Under the pieces are notes generated by a model. That model was not told where the DNA came from. It ran no database searches and saw only the letters and a program-made list of their open reading frames with translations. A program made the translations under genes and the position numbers. This document shows, piece by piece, positions 38,467 to 53,057 of a DNA stretch of 54,813 nucleotides. Each line of letters begins with the position of its first letter. The first letter of the stretch is position 1. Source of the DNA: Thiobacillus sp. (GTDB lineage Bacteria > Pseudomonadota > Gammaproteobacteria > Burkholderiales > Thiobacillaceae); the NCBI GenBank assembly GCA_024708885.1, contig JANJXT010000042.1, forward strand, positions 1 through 54,813, written 5' to 3'.

Positions 38467-38485
38467 GGCAATTTGAACTATTGCC
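38467..38485 (-). terminator. possible hairpin after tRNA-Leu
   Basis: GGCAAT and ATTGCC form a 6-bp stem with a 7-base loop, 18 bases after the tRNA 3' end. A run of six Ts on the minus strand follows only after another 12 bases, so it may be a processing or weak termination signal rather than a true terminator. Confidence 0.3.
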
Positions 38486-38502
38486 CGCACCTGAACAATT
38501 GA

Positions 38503-38587
38503 TGGTGCCGACGGCGAGACTCGAACTCGCACGACTTGCGTCACTACCCCCTCAAGATAGCGTGTCTACCAATTCCACCACGTCGGC
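38503..38587 (-). tRNA. tRNA-Leu(GAG)
   Basis: 85-nt class II tRNA. The acceptor arms GCCGACG and CGTCGGC pair perfectly and are followed by A and an encoded CCA. The D-loop contains GGTAGACAC, and the T-arm has GTTCGAGTC. The anticodon stem CTATC/GGTAG encloses loop TTGAGGG, so the anticodon is GAG (reads CUC/CUU leucine codons). The extra arm GTGACGCAAGTCGT is long, as required for tRNA-Leu. Position between secG and nuoA is the classical proteobacterial arrangement. Confidence 0.95.
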
Positions 38588-38649
38588 CAAAAGATGTTCG
38601 ATCCTCTGGTTGGCAGCACCCTCCGGCACTGCCGAAAAACACTTGTGCG

Positions 38650-38994
38650 CTACTGCGGGATGTCCGCCGCCCGCGACCCGTCCGGCGCGGCGGGCGCCTG
38701 GGGCGCAGCGGGTGCAGTCACCGGCACAGCGGCACGGTCCACCACGCTGGCGGCCGGCTTGTGCTGTTTCAGCGCAAAAAACGCCAGCCCCAGGCTGGTC
38801 AGAAAAAACAGCGTCGCAAGGACCGCGGTGCTGCGGCTCAGGAAATTCGCCGAGCCCGTCGAACCGAACAGGCTCCCGGACGAGCCGCTCCCGAACGCGG
38901 CGCCCATGTCGGCACCCTTGCCATGCTGCAGCAGCACCAGTGCGATGACGCCGACGGCAACCAGGATGTGGGCGATCCAGAGCAGTGTTTCCAT
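38650..38994 (-). CDS. secG: preprotein translocase subunit SecG
   Basis: 114-residue inner-membrane component of SecYEG. Two helices (about residues 1-22 and 55-75) flank the conserved [25 protein letters not shown]-type loop, which contains QHGKGADMG. The C-terminus is a variable Ala/Pro-rich tail. It begins 12 bases after the tpiA stop and precedes the leucine tRNA. Confidence 0.93.
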   Translation of the reverse strand: METLLWIAHILVAVGVIALVLLQHGKGADMGAAFGSGSSGSLFGSTGSANFLSRSTAVLATLFFLTSLGLAFFALKQHKPAASVVDRAAVPVTAPAAPQAPAAPDGSRAADIPQ

Positions 38995-39006
38995 GTTGCT
39001 TGATCC

Positions 39007-39753
39007 CTACTTCGCGGCTGCCTGACAGATTGCGATGAACTCGTCGGCGACCAGGGAAGCGCCCCCGATCAGGCCGCCGTCGATGTCCGGCTGAGCGAAT
39101 AATTCTGCCGCATTCGACGCTTTCACGCTACCCCCGTACTGGATCACCAGACCCGCTGCAACCCCCGCATCCAGCGCAGCGACCTTGCTGCGGATGAAGG
39201 CATGCACGGCCTGCGCCTGCTCAGGCGTGGCGGTCTTGCCGGTGCCGATCGCCCACACCGGTTCGTACGCGACGACGGCTCGGGCGAGCGAGGCCACGCC
39301 CGCTGCGTCGATCACGGCGCCGAGCTGACGCGCGACCACGGCTTCGGTCACACCGGCTTCGCGCTCTGCCAGCAATTCGCCCACGCACAGGATGGGCGTG
39401 AGGCCGGCGGCCTGCGCCGCGATGTATTTCTTCGCCACCAGTTCGTCGGATTCGCCATACAGGCTGCGCCGCTCCGAATGCCCCACGATCACGTACCGGC
39501 AGCCGAAGTCGACCAGCATGGCGGCCGACGTTTCGCCGGTGAACGCACCCTTCGTCTGTTCGGACAGGTTCTGCGCACCCCAGGCGATGGACGAGCCGGC
39601 GAGTGCCGCCTGCGCCTGCCCAAGATAGGGGAACGGCACGCACACCGCGGCCTCGATGCCTTGCAGGGCGGGCTTGATCGCGCCCAGCAGCGCGGCGTTT
39701 TCGGCCAGGCTGCCGTGCATCTTCCAGTTACCGGCTACGAGCTTCTTGCGCAT
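39007..39753 (-). CDS. tpiA: triosephosphate isomerase
   Basis: 248-residue TIM-barrel enzyme interconverting DHAP and glyceraldehyde 3-phosphate. Catalytic residues are visible in AGNWKMHG (Lys), VGHSERR (His) and VAYEPVWAIGTGKTA (Glu, with the flexible loop 6). IQYGGSVKASN closes the phosphate site. The ATG at 39753 (MRKKLVAGNWKMH) is the family start; 13 additional upstream residues in frame are not conserved. It is followed by secG as in most proteobacteria. Confidence 0.96.
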   Translation of the reverse strand: MRKKLVAGNWKMHGSLAENAALLGAIKPALQGIEAAVCVPFPYLGQAQAALAGSSIAWGAQNLSEQTKGAFTGETSAAMLVDFGCRYVIVGHSERRSLYGESDELVAKKYIAAQAAGLTPILCVGELLAEREAGVTEAVVARQLGAVIDAAGVASLARAVVAYEPVWAIGTGKTATPEQAQAVHAFIRSKVAALDAGVAAGLVIQYGGSVKASNAAELFAQPDIDGGLIGGASLVADEFIAICQAAAK

Positions 39754-39829
39754 GGGAGTCTGCCAAACAAAAGTCCGCGATGGTAAGCGCAACGCGCCTC
39801 CGGGTCAACCGCCGCGCGCCGAAACGGCT

Positions 39830-40612
39830 TCAGCCGAAGCGGCCGGTGATGTAATCCTCGGTCTGCTTCTTGCCGGGGCGCATGAAGATGGTGCTGGTGT
39901 CCTCGAATTCGATGAGTTCGCCCAGGTACATGAACGCGGTGTAGTCGGAAATGCGCGCCGCCTGCTGCATGTTGTGGGTGACGATGGCGATGGTGTAGTC
40001 GCTCTTCAACTCGTTGATGAGCTCCTCGACCTTGGCGGTGGAGATCGGGTCGAGCGCCGACGTCGGCTCGTCGAGCAGCACGATTTCCGGCTTCACCGCC
40101 ACCGCGCGCGCGATGCACAGACGCTGCTGCTGGCCACCGGAGAGCGACAGGCCGCTCTGGTTGAGTTTTTCCTTCACCTCGCCCCACAGCGCGGCCTTGT
40201 TGAGCGCCCATTCCACCCGGTCGTCCATCGCGCTGCGCGACATGCGCTCGTACAGACGCACGCCGAAGGCGATGTTCTCGTAGATGGTCATCGGAAAGGG
40301 GGTCGGCTTCTGGAACACCATACCGATCTTCGCCCGCACCAGGTTCACGTCCTGGCTCTTGTCGAGCAGGTTCTTGCCGTGAAACAGGATCTCGCCTTCC
40401 GCGCGCTGGCCTGGATAGAGATCGTACATGCGGTTGAAGGTGCGCAGCAGCGTCGACTTGCCGCAGCCGGACGGGCCGATGAAAGCGGTCACCTTCTTCT
40501 CGGCAATGTCCAGATTGACGCTCTTCAGGCCCTTGAAGTCGCCATAGTAGAAGTCCAGGTTGCGGACCTTGAGGGCGGCGGTTTCGCCGGCGGGTTTGAC
40601 ATGTTCGGACAT
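39830..40612 (-). CDS. pstB: phosphate ABC transporter ATP-binding protein PstB
   Basis: 260-residue ATPase of the high-affinity phosphate transporter. Walker [11 protein letters not shown]-loop [18 protein letters not shown] signature [14 protein letters not shown] and Walker [14 protein letters not shown] are all intact. The ATG at 40612 (MSEHVKP) gives the usual length. It is the last pst gene here: no phoU follows, and the next gene is tpiA. Confidence 0.96.
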   Translation of the reverse strand: MSEHVKPAGETAALKVRNLDFYYGDFKGLKSVNLDIAEKKVTAFIGPSGCGKSTLLRTFNRMYDLYPGQRAEGEILFHGKNLLDKSQDVNLVRAKIGMVFQKPTPFPMTIYENIAFGVRLYERMSRSAMDDRVEWALNKAALWGEVKEKLNQSGLSLSGGQQQRLCIARAVAVKPEIVLLDEPTSALDPISTAKVEELINELKSDYTIAIVTHNMQQAARISDYTAFMYLGELIEFEDTSTIFMRPGKKQTEDYITGRFG

Positions 40613-40631
40613 CGGCAGGAGGCTCCGGGAA

Positions 40632-41474
40632 TTAGCGTTTTTTCTTGCTGCGGAAGGCGACGCGAACACCAATGTTCACCGCGAGCACCAGCAGCGCGAT
40701 CAGCAGCGCGCCGCCCCAGGCAAGATTCACCCAGTTGTCGTAGGGGCTCAGGGCAAACTGGTAGATCACCACCGGGATATTGCCCATCGGCTCGGCCATG
40801 TTGGTGCTGAAGAACTGGTTGTTCAGCGCGGTGAACAGGAGCGGCGCGGTCTCGCCGGTGATGCGCGCCATCGCCAGCAGGACGCCGGTGATGACCCCCG
40901 ACTTGACAGCGCGCAGCGTCACGTCGAGCGAAACTTTCCAGCGCGGCGCGCCAACGGCGAACGCCGCCTCGCGCAGGCTGGTGGGAACCAGCTTGAGCAT
41001 GTTTTCGGTGGTGCGCACCACCACCGGAATGGCGATCAGCGCGAGCGCCAGGGACCCTGCCCAACCCGAGAAGCCGCCCGTGGTCGCGACGAACAACGCG
41101 TAGACGAACAGACCGATGACGATCGACGGCGCCGACAACATGATGTCGGTCATGAAGCGGGTGAGCGACGCGAATTTCGAGACGCGGCCGAATTCCGCCA
41201 GGTAGATGCCGGCCAGAATGCCGATCGGTGTTGCGATCAGCATGGAGAACAGCAGGATGAGACCGCTGCCGACGATGGCATTGCGCAGACCGCCGCCTTC
41301 GGAGCCGGGTGCCGGGGTATCCTGGGTGAAGAGATCCCAGCTCAGCGCGGCAAAGCCCTTGGAAAAAAGCGTCCACAGAATCCACAAGAGCGCGATCAGG
41401 CCGAGGCTCATCGCCACCATCGAGAGCGTGATGCCGATGCGATTGGTCCAGATGCGGCGGGTGTAAAGGCTCAT
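40632..41474 (-). CDS. pstA: phosphate ABC transporter permease PstA
   Basis: 280-residue inner-membrane permease with six helices. The cytoplasmic loop [29 protein letters not shown]-type segment (about residues 185-215) is the EAA motif that docks PstB. The ATG at 41474 is preferred over the adjacent GTG at 41477. It starts four bases after the pstC stop. Confidence 0.94.
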   Translation of the reverse strand: MSLYTRRIWTNRIGITLSMVAMSLGLIALLWILWTLFSKGFAALSWDLFTQDTPAPGSEGGGLRNAIVGSGLILLFSMLIATPIGILAGIYLAEFGRVSKFASLTRFMTDIMLSAPSIVIGLFVYALFVATTGGFSGWAGSLALALIAIPVVVRTTENMLKLVPTSLREAAFAVGAPRWKVSLDVTLRAVKSGVITGVLLAMARITGETAPLLFTALNNQFFSTNMAEPMGNIPVVIYQFALSPYDNWVNLAWGGALLIALLVLAVNIGVRVAFRSKKKR

Positions 41475-41478
41475 CACG

Positions 41479-42456
41479 TCACAGGCCCTCGGAGCCGATG
41501 CTGCGGCTGATCAGCCAGCGCGAGACGGCCAGCACCACGAACGAGATGATGAACAGGATGAGGCCAAGCGCGAACAAGGATGCAATGTGCAGGCCCGGAT
41601 CCGCCTCGCCGAACTCGTTGGCGAGCGTGGACGCGATCGACGTGCCCGGCGCGAACAGGCTGCCCTGGATGCGATTGGCGTTGCCGATGACGAAGGTCAC
41701 CGCCATGGTCTCGCCCAGCGCGCGCCCGAGCCCGAGCATGATGCCGCCGATGACGCCGACGCGGGTATACGGCAGCACGATATGCCGCACCACCTCCCAC
41801 GTCGTGCAGCCCATGCCGTAGGCGGATTCCTTGAGAACGTGCGGCACGGTCTCGAACACGTCGCGCATCACCGAGGCGATGAACGGAATCACCATCATCG
41901 CCAGCACGATGCTCGCGGTGAGAATGCCAAGGCCGATCGGCGGGCCGGCAAACCAGCCGCCGATGAGCGGCATGTCGCCAAACCAGGCCTGCAGGGGCGG
42001 CTGGACGTAGTCCGCAAACAGCGGCGCGAAAACGAACAGACCCCAGATGCCATAGACGATGGAGGGAATGCCGGCAAGCAGCTCGATGGCGGTGCCGAGC
42101 GGACGGCGCAGCCAGGCCGGACAGGTCTCGGTGAGAAAGAGCGCGATGCCGAAGCTGACCGGCACCGCCATCAGCAGGGCCAGCACGGAGGTCACGACGG
42201 TGCCGTAGATGGCGGCCAGCGCGCCGTACTGGTCGCCCGGCACGCTCCAGACGTTGGTCCACAGGAACGACGGTCCGAACGCGGCGAGACTGGGCCAGGC
42301 CTCGATGCCAAGCGACACCAGGATGCCGACCAGCGTCGCCAGCACGACCAGGGCGAACGCCTGCGTGGTGTGATGAAAAAATCGGTCCTGCATGCGGAAT
42401 TTCCGCACCTGCCAGGCATGCAGGTCGGTACCGGCGGACACGCTGGGTTCGCTCAC
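41479..42456 (-). CDS. pstC: phosphate ABC transporter permease PstC
   Basis: 325-residue permease pairing with PstA. Helices begin after an N-terminal cytosolic stretch ([17 protein letters not shown]). The EAA loop is seen as [30 protein letters not shown]-type sequence (about residues 215-245), and [11 protein letters not shown] is conserved. The GTG at 42456, with GAAGG upstream, gives MSEPSVSAG; the frame is open further up to 42543, but that part runs through a hairpin and is not family-like. Confidence 0.92.
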   Translation of the reverse strand: MSEPSVSAGTDLHAWQVRKFRMQDRFFHHTTQAFALVVLATLVGILVSLGIEAWPSLAAFGPSFLWTNVWSVPGDQYGALAAIYGTVVTSVLALLMAVPVSFGIALFLTETCPAWLRRPLGTAIELLAGIPSIVYGIWGLFVFAPLFADYVQPPLQAWFGDMPLIGGWFAGPPIGLGILTASIVLAMMVIPFIASVMRDVFETVPHVLKESAYGMGCTTWEVVRHIVLPYTRVGVIGGIMLGLGRALGETMAVTFVIGNANRIQGSLFAPGTSIASTLANEFGEADPGLHIASLFALGLILFIISFVVLAVSRWLISRSIGSEGL

Positions 42457-42482
42457 GTTGGGTTGCCTTCGATTGGATTCCT

Positions 42483-42526
42483 GTCTGCGGAAGCGGCCGT
42501 CCGCGTGGACAGCCGCTTTCGCAGAC
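42483..42526 (-). promoter_or_regulatory. 20-bp stem hairpin between pstS and pstC
   Basis: Arms of 20 bases (starting GTCTGCG and ending CGCAGAC) pair with only two non-Watson-Crick positions around a 4-base loop. No T-run follows on the minus strand. Such a structure after pstS is best read as an mRNA 3'-end stabiliser or partial attenuator that makes pstS, the binding protein, more abundant than pstCAB; this role is inferred. Confidence 0.75.
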
Positions 42527-42573
42527 CGCCTGGGACGCCGCATGGCCCCAGGGTTTGCCAGGCGCGCAGCCTT

Positions 42574-43593
42574 TTACCGGATGCGCTGCATTTCCGCCTC
42601 GGCCATCTTCACCACAGCCGCTGGCAGCGGCACGAAACCAAGCTCTTCGGCCATTTTCTGGCCGTTGTTCAACGACCAGCTGAAGAAGTCGACCAGCGCT
42701 TTCTGCTTCTCGACGCTGGCGCCTTTCTCGTAGGCGAGGATGTAGGTCGCCGTGGTGATCGGCCAGGCGTTCCTGTGCGTCTGATCGAGCAGGTCGGGCG
42801 CCATGCCCTTGACCTTGAAGTTCGCCCCCGCCGCGGCATCCGCCACCGCCTGCTGGTTCGGCACGATGAAGTGGCCGGACTTGTTCTTCAGGGCGATGAA
42901 TTTCATGTTGTTCTTCATCGCGTCCGCAATGTCGACATAGCCGATCGTACCCTTGATTTTCTGCACGTTGGCGGCCACGCCCGGGTTGCCCTTGCCGCCG
43001 ATCGCGTTGGACGGCCAGTTGACGGTGTTGCCGGCGCCGACGTCGCGCCTGAACTCGGCCGACTGCTTGGCGAGGTAGTGGGTGAAGGCGAAGGTGGTGC
43101 CGGAGCCGTCTGAACGGTGCGCGATGGTGATCGCGAGATTTGGCAGTTTCGCCCCGGGATTCAGGCGCGCGATGGCAGGGTCGTTCCATTTGGTGACGGC
43201 CCCGCGGAAGATGCCGGCAGCCGTCGCCCCGTCCAGTTTCAACCGGCCGGACTCGAAACCCGGAACGTTCATGACGATGGTCACGCCACCCATGACGGTG
43301 GGCACCTGCACCAGGCCGACCGCATCCAGCTCCTCTTCCTTCACCGGCGCGTCGGTGCCGCCGAAGTCGACGGTCTTCGCCTTGATCTGCTTGACGCCGC
43401 CCGAGGAGCCGATGCCCTGGTAGTTGACCTTGTTGCCGGTGGCGGCCCGGTAGGCTTCGGCCCACTTCGTGTAAACCGCGTAGGGAAAGGTCGCGCCGGC
43501 ACCGGTGATGTCGGCCGCAAGGGCTGTGACCGAGAACGCCACGCCCATGGCCGCGGCAATTACGCCACGCCCGATGGTGTTGAGGATATGCAT
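42574..43593 (-). CDS. pstS: periplasmic phosphate-binding protein PstS
   Basis: 339-residue solute-binding protein. A signal peptide ends at SVTALAA. Phosphate-contacting motifs are GAGATFPYAVYTKW, YQGIGSSGGVKQI, DFGGTDAP and HRSDGSGTTFAFTHYL. The gene heads the operon pstSCAB and sits 50 bases after a Pho-box promoter, so it should be induced by phosphate starvation through PhoB. CGGAG lies about 11 bases before the ATG. Confidence 0.96.
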   Translation of the reverse strand: MHILNTIGRGVIAAAMGVAFSVTALAADITGAGATFPYAVYTKWAEAYRAATGNKVNYQGIGSSGGVKQIKAKTVDFGGTDAPVKEEELDAVGLVQVPTVMGGVTIVMNVPGFESGRLKLDGATAAGIFRGAVTKWNDPAIARLNPGAKLPNLAITIAHRSDGSGTTFAFTHYLAKQSAEFRRDVGAGNTVNWPSNAIGGKGNPGVAANVQKIKGTIGYVDIADAMKNNMKFIALKNKSGHFIVPNQQAVADAAAGANFKVKGMAPDLLDQTHRNAWPITTATYILAYEKGASVEKQKALVDFFSWSLNNGQKMAEELGFVPLPAAVVKMAEAEMQRIR

Positions 43594-43643
43594 GTGTAAT
43601 GGCTCCGATTAGTAGTTGACGTTGCCGCAGAGGCGACGTCGGC

Positions 43644-43677
43644 ATACTAATGGCCGAATATTACAGAACTATTGCAG
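43644..43677 (-). promoter_or_regulatory. Pho box and -10 element of the pstSCAB operon
   Basis: On the minus strand CTGCAATAGTTCTGTAAT (43660-43677) is two 7-bp half-sites CTGCAAT and CTGTAAT spaced by four bases, matching the 18-bp Pho box (CTGTCAT repeats) at 13 positions. Ten bases later comes TAGTAT (43644-43649), a good -10. This spacing is that of PhoB-activated promoters, in which the box replaces the -35. Confidence 0.8.
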
Positions 43678-43686
43678 GCCGGGAAA

Positions 43687-45051
43687 TCACCCGCCGGACG
43701 CCGCGGCGCGCACGGCGTCGGCGATCATTTCGGCCGCGCGACGCACCTGGGCCGCGTCGCGTCCTTCCACCATCACGCGGATCAGCGGCTCGGTCCCCGA
43801 GGGGCGGAGGACGATGCGGCCGCTGCCATTCAGGGCAGCCTCGGCTTCCGCCACTGCGGCATCGACCTGCGGCGCGCCTTCGAGCTTGAAGCCCCTGGCG
43901 ATCGGAACGTTGATCATCACTTGCGGATAGGTCTCCAGGTCGGCGGTGAACGCGTCGAGCGTCTGTCCCGTCTCGCGCAGCGCCCACAACACCTGCAGCG
44001 CGGACACGATGCCGTCGCCGGTGGTGTGCTTGTCGAGGCAGAGGACGTGCCCGGAGGTCTCGCCACCCAGCATCCAGCCATTGGCATGCAGCCGCTCCAG
44101 CACGTAGCGATCGCCGACCTTGGCGCGCTCGAACGGCACATGGATGCGGGCGAGCGCGTGCTCGGTACCGAGATTGGTCATCAGCGTGCCGATCACGCCG
44201 CCCTTCATGTAGCCGGTCTGGATACGGTGGCGTGCGATGACGTAGACCAACTGGTCGCCATCATAGATCCGCCCCGTAGTATCGGCCATCATCAGGCGGT
44301 CGCCGTCGCCGTCGAGCGCGATGCCGAGATCGGCGCGGTGACGCCGCACGGCATCGGACAGCGCCTGGGTGTGGGTGGCGCCGCAGTCGTCGTTGATGTT
44401 GAAACCGTTCGGCTCGTTGCCGATGGCGATCACCTCGGCGCCCAGCTCATGCAGCACGTGGGGGGCGATGTGGTAGGTCGCGCCGTGCGCGCAGTCGACG
44501 ACCACGCGCAGGCCGCGCAGATCGAGACGATTGGGAAAGGTGCTCTTGCAGAACTCGATGTAGCGCGCGGCGGCGTCCTCGATGCGGCGCGCGCGCCCCA
44601 GCCGGCGTGCGGGCACGGTGACGATGGGCCGGTCGAGGCGGGCCTCGATGGCCTCTTCGACGCTGTCGGGGAGTTTCTGCCCGCTTTCGGAGAAGAACTT
44701 GATGCCATTGTCCTCGAACGGGTTGTGCGACGCCGAAATCACGACGCCGGCCTGCAGCCGCAGCGCGCGGGTCAGGTAGGCCACGGCGGGGGTGGGCATC
44801 GGCCCGGTCATCAGCACGTTCACGCCGGCAGCGGTGAACCCGGCCTCCATCGCGGCTTCCAGCATGTAACCGGAAATGCGCGTGTCCTTGCCGATGAGTA
44901 CGGTCGGGTGCTGATCCGGCGGCAGGCTGCCGCGGTCGGCCACCAGCACCTGCCCGGCGGCGTAGGCCAGATGCATGACGAACTCGGGCGTGATCGGCGC
45001 CTCGCCCACTCTGCCGCGCACGCCGTCCGTGCCGAAATACCTACGTCCCAT
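43687..45051 (-). CDS. glmM: phosphoglucosamine mutase
   Basis: 454-residue alpha-D-phosphohexomutase that converts glucosamine 6-phosphate to glucosamine 1-phosphate for peptidoglycan and LPS precursors. The active serine is in [17 protein letters not shown], the metal loop is DGDGDRLM, the sugar-binding loop GGETSGH and the phosphate-binding loop [12 protein letters not shown]. The start [13 protein letters not shown] is diagnostic. It overlaps the end of folP by 11 bases. Confidence 0.96.
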   Translation of the reverse strand: MGRRYFGTDGVRGRVGEAPITPEFVMHLAYAAGQVLVADRGSLPPDQHPTVLIGKDTRISGYMLEAAMEAGFTAAGVNVLMTGPMPTPAVAYLTRALRLQAGVVISASHNPFEDNGIKFFSESGQKLPDSVEEAIEARLDRPIVTVPARRLGRARRIEDAAARYIEFCKSTFPNRLDLRGLRVVVDCAHGATYHIAPHVLHELGAEVIAIGNEPNGFNINDDCGATHTQALSDAVRRHRADLGIALDGDGDRLMMADTTGRIYDGDQLVYVIARHRIQTGYMKGGVIGTLMTNLGTEHALARIHVPFERAKVGDRYVLERLHANGWMLGGETSGHVLCLDKHTTGDGIVSALQVLWALRETGQTLDAFTADLETYPQVMINVPIARGFKLEGAPQVDAAVAEAEAALNGSGRIVLRPSGTEPLIRVMVEGRDAAQVRRAAEMIADAVRAAASGG

Positions 45052-45880
45052 CGTCTGCTTCCTCCACTGCATTCCAGATCGCCAGCGCATCGCGCATGGC
45101 GGCCACATCGTGCACCCGCAGCAGCCGCGCGCCGCGCGCCACCGCCGCAAGATGCGCGGCAATCCCCGCATATTCGCGTTCGTCCACCGCGCGGCCGGTG
45201 AGCGCACCCAGCATCGACTTGCGCGACAGCCCGGCGAGCACGGGCACCCCGCGCGCAACGAGCCGGTCGAGCCGCCGCAGCAGCGCGAGGTTGTGTGCGA
45301 CGGTCTTGCCGAAGCCGAAGCCGGGATCGATCACCAGCCGTTCGCGCGCAATGCCCGCCGCCTCGCAGGCGGTGACACGCGCCTGCAGGAACGCGCCGAC
45401 TTCCCGCACCACGTCCTCGTACACGGGATCCTGCTGCATCGTCAGCGGTTCGCCCAGCATGTGCATCAGGCACACCGCGGCCTCGGACGCTGCAACGGTC
45501 TCCAGCGCACCCGGCGCGCGCAGGGCCGCGACGTCGTTGACCATCGCCGCGCCGGCCGCGAGCGCGGCGCGCATCACCTCGGGCTTGCGGGTGTCGATCG
45601 AGACACAACAGCCTTCCCGGACGAGCGCCTCGAGCACCGGGATCGTGCGGCCGATCTCCTCGCCTGCCGGCACCGGCACCGCGCCGGGCCGCGTCGATTC
45701 GCCGCCGACGTCGAGGATATCGGCGCCGGCGTCGCGAAGCTTGAGCGCATGATCGATCGCAGCCTGGGTACTGGCGAATCCGCCGCGCTCGGAAAACGAG
45801 TCCGGCGTGACGTTGACGATCCCCATGACGAGGGGACGGGACAGGGAAAGACGGAAGGCGCCTGCGTGGAGCGTATCCAT
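45041..45880 (-). CDS. folP: dihydropteroate synthase
   Basis: 279-residue TIM-barrel enzyme of folate synthesis, the sulfonamide target. Conserved sites are [54 protein letters not shown] and GLSRKSML. The ATG at 45880 follows the T-run of a terminator-like hairpin by two bases, and no Shine-Dalgarno sequence is free nearby; the only GGAGG lies in the hairpin's far arm. It is coupled to glmM by overlap. Confidence 0.95.
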   Translation of the reverse strand: MDTLHAGAFRLSLSRPLVMGIVNVTPDSFSERGGFASTQAAIDHALKLRDAGADILDVGGESTRPGAVPVPAGEEIGRTIPVLEALVREGCCVSIDTRKPEVMRAALAAGAAMVNDVAALRAPGALETVAASEAAVCLMHMLGEPLTMQQDPVYEDVVREVGAFLQARVTACEAAGIARERLVIDPGFGFGKTVAHNLALLRRLDRLVARGVPVLAGLSRKSMLGALTGRAVDEREYAGIAAHLAAVARGARLLRVHDVAAMRDALAIWNAVEEADDGT

Positions 45881-45910
45881 AGAAAACGGAGGGGTTGAGG
45901 CCCCTCCGTT
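45881..45910 (-). terminator. hairpin terminator between ftsH and folP
   Basis: On the minus strand a perfect 10-bp stem AACGGAGGGG/CCCCTCCGTT with a 6-base loop is followed by TTCT, giving a TTTT run at the stem end. It lies 15 bases after the ftsH stop and directly before the folP ATG. It probably reduces transcription from ftsH into folP-glmM, and can also hide the only GGAGG near folP. Confidence 0.75.
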
Positions 45911-45924
45911 CCGATCGAGCGTCG

Positions 45925-47814
<1,890 letters not shown>

Positions 47815-47880
47815 GTTGACTCCTCGGCGCGCCATCGCGCCGTTTGACCCATTCTAAACCAAACCCCGGCTGCGGCGGGG

Positions 47881-48528
47881 TCACGCCGCGTGCCGTTCGG
47901 CCACGGGATCGCGGCCAAGCAGGTAGACTTCGGTACTGCGGTCGCGCGACGCGTCCGGCTTGCGGATCGCAACCCGCGCAAACGCCTGCCGCATCCGTGC
48001 GCGAAAATCCTCGAAGCCGACACCCTGAAATACTTTGACGAGAAAAGTCCCGTCGGGTTTCAGCCACTGCACCGCAAAATCCAGCGCCAGTTCGCACAGC
48101 TCATAGTGCCGCGCCTGATCGCGCAGTGCCACTCCGCTCATATTGGGGGCCATGTCGCTCAAAACAAGGTCGACGCGCTGGGTGCCCAGTTTTTCCTCCA
48201 GCCACGCCAGGGCGGCGGGATCGGTGAAGTCGCCCGCGAGACTCTCCACGCCCGCCAGCGGGGCGACCGGCAGGAGGTCGATCGCGAGCACCCTGCCCCG
48301 CCCCTTCAGCTTCTCGACCGCCACCTGGCACCAGCTACCCGGCGCCGCGCCCAGATCGACCACGGTCATGCCGGGGCGCAGCAGCGGGTCGCGTGCGTCG
48401 ATTTCCAGCAGCTTGTACGCGGCACGCGAGCGGTAGCCGTCCTGCTGCGCCCGCTTGACGTAGGGATCGGTGACGTGCTCGTGCATCCAGGCACGCCCCG
48501 ATTTGGTGCGCTTCGGCTTGTGTACCAT
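47881..48528 (-). CDS. rlmE: 23S rRNA 2'-O-ribose U2552 methyltransferase RlmE (FtsJ)
   Basis: 215-residue SAM-dependent methyltransferase. The catalytic tetrad K-D-K-E is visible as [17 protein letters not shown] and LVKVFQG with STEVYLLG; the SAM loop is [14 protein letters not shown]. It begins [19 protein letters not shown], an RNA-binding N-terminus usual in betaproteobacteria. It is divergent from yhbY by 51 bases and followed by ftsH. Confidence 0.95.
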   Translation of the reverse strand: MVHKPKRTKSGRAWMHEHVTDPYVKRAQQDGYRSRAAYKLLEIDARDPLLRPGMTVVDLGAAPGSWCQVAVEKLKGRGRVLAIDLLPVAPLAGVESLAGDFTDPAALAWLEEKLGTQRVDLVLSDMAPNMSGVALRDQARHYELCELALDFAVQWLKPDGTFLVKVFQGVGFEDFRARMRQAFARVAIRKPDASRDRSTEVYLLGRDPVAERHAA

Positions 48529-48579
48529 GGCTATCGGCTACAATCCGCGCTCAATCGAACCCGGCTCGAATACATCCAC

Positions 48580-48876
48580 ATGAAATCACTCACCCCTGCT
48601 CAGCGGCAACACCTCAAGGGCCTGGCGCACAGTCTCCAGCCGGTGGTCATGATCGGTGGCAACGGACTCACCCCCGCCGTGCTGAAGGAAATCGAACGCG
48701 GGCTCGCCGCGCACGAACTGATCAAGGTCAAGGCGGCCAGCGACGAGACCGGAACCCGCCGCGCCTGGATGGAGGAAATCTGCGCCGCCACGGGGGCCGC
48801 GCCGGTGCAGCAGATCGGCAAGATGCTGGTGATCTACCGCGCGGGCGAAAAACCGGCGATCACCCTGCCCGGCTGA
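48580..48876 (+). CDS. yhbY: YhbY family RNA-binding protein (CRM domain)
   Basis: 98-residue CRM-domain protein that binds the ribosome precursor in E. coli. The GxxG loop is in VMIGGNGLTPAVLKEIERGLAAHELIKVK-type sequence (about residues 23-50), followed by IGKMLVIYRAG. It is divergent from rlmE, as in many proteobacteria, which joins two ribosome-maturation genes at one promoter region. A TACAAT at 48539-48544 may be its -10. No Shine-Dalgarno is evident. Confidence 0.93.
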   Translation: MKSLTPAQRQHLKGLAHSLQPVVMIGGNGLTPAVLKEIERGLAAHELIKVKAASDETGTRRAWMEEICAATGAAPVQQIGKMLVIYRAGEKPAITLPG

Positions 48877-48893
48877 GGGGCCGCGGCCGGCGT

Positions 48894-49352
48894 CTATCGC
48901 GCCAGCCCCGCACGCCACACCAGCACCAGACCGAGCGCGCTCTGGATGAGGTGAAGAATGCTGGAAACGCCGTGCCAGTGACGAAAGCGGTCGGCGAACA
49001 CGCTCTGCATCACCGCCTGCGGCATGGCCTGGTCCTTGAGGCCCTGCAGGATCGGCTGCACCCCGAACTGCGCCACGAGAATCAGCGCCAGCATCAAGGC
49101 CACGATCCAGAAGAACAGCGTCTTCAGCGCAGCGGCGCCATCGCGTGCGATGCGATAGACGAGCAGGTAGGCTGCCGCCGCGATGCCGATCCACGCCATC
49201 CAGTCGAACAGCCGCCCGGCGAGGCTGCCGGCAAGCTGCTTGTCGTCGAGTGCCGCGAACAGGACGGGCGCGGCCAGGTAGCCGATCGCCCACATGCCGC
49301 CGATCCACAGCACCAGGAGGGTGCCGGCCAGGCCGTCCCAGAAGCGGCGCAT
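48894..49352 (-). CDS. DUF4149 domain membrane protein
   Basis: 152-residue protein with four predicted helices (about residues 6-28, 52-68, 80-100, 128-148). The pattern LWIGGMWAIGYLAAPVLFAAL near the N-terminus and DRFRHWHGVSSILHLI near the C-terminus are characteristic of the DUF4149 (TMEM205-like) family, whose function is unknown. It begins two bases after the greA stop, so it is translated from the carAB-greA message. It converges with yhbY. Confidence 0.8.
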   Translation of the reverse strand: MRRFWDGLAGTLLVLWIGGMWAIGYLAAPVLFAALDDKQLAGSLAGRLFDWMAWIGIAAAAYLLVYRIARDGAAALKTLFFWIVALMLALILVAQFGVQPILQGLKDQAMPQAVMQSVFADRFRHWHGVSSILHLIQSALGLVLVWRAGLAR

Positions 49353-49354
49353 GT

Positions 49355-49831
49355 CTACTTGTACAGGACGTCGAGCACTTCGTACTGGCGCACGCCGCCC
49401 GGCGCCTGCACGTCGACGCTGTCGCCGGCATATTTGCCGATGAGCGCGCGAGCGATCGGCGAGGACACCGAGATCTTGCTGGCCTTGATGTCCGCCTCGT
49501 CGTCGCCGACGATCTGGTAGCTGACGACGTCGCCGCTTTCAGCGTCTTCCAGTTCGACGGTGGCGCCAAAGACGATGCGGCCCTCGGCATCGAGGGTCGC
49601 CGGATCGATGATCTGCGCGTGGGACAGCTTGCCTTCCAGTTCGGCGATGCGGCCTTCGATGAAACCCTGCTTTTCTTTCGCCGCGTCGTATTCGGCATTT
49701 TCCGACAGGTCGCCCTGCGCACGCGCCTCGGCGATCGCCTGGATCACCGCGGGGCGTTCCACGCTTTTCAAATGCTGCAACTCGGCGCGCAATTTCTCGG
49801 CGCCCACCACGGTAAGGGGGATTTTGTTCAC
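49355..49831 (-). CDS. greA: transcription elongation factor GreA
   Basis: 158-residue transcript-cleavage factor. The N-terminal coiled coil has the catalytic acidic tip in [13 protein letters not shown], and the C-terminal FKBP-like domain includes [10 protein letters not shown] and [13 protein letters not shown]. The GTG at 49831 ([14 protein letters not shown]) is the family start. It follows carB by 17 bases, as in many betaproteobacteria. Confidence 0.95.
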   Translation of the reverse strand: MNKIPLTVVGAEKLRAELQHLKSVERPAVIQAIAEARAQGDLSENAEYDAAKEKQGFIEGRIAELEGKLSHAQIIDPATLDAEGRIVFGATVELEDAESGDVVSYQIVGDDEADIKASKISVSSPIARALIGKYAGDSVDVQAPGGVRQYEVLDVLYK

Positions 49832-49848
49832 GAGCCAGCCCTCTGGAG

Positions 49849-53055
<3,207 letters not shown>

Positions 53056-53057
53056 GA

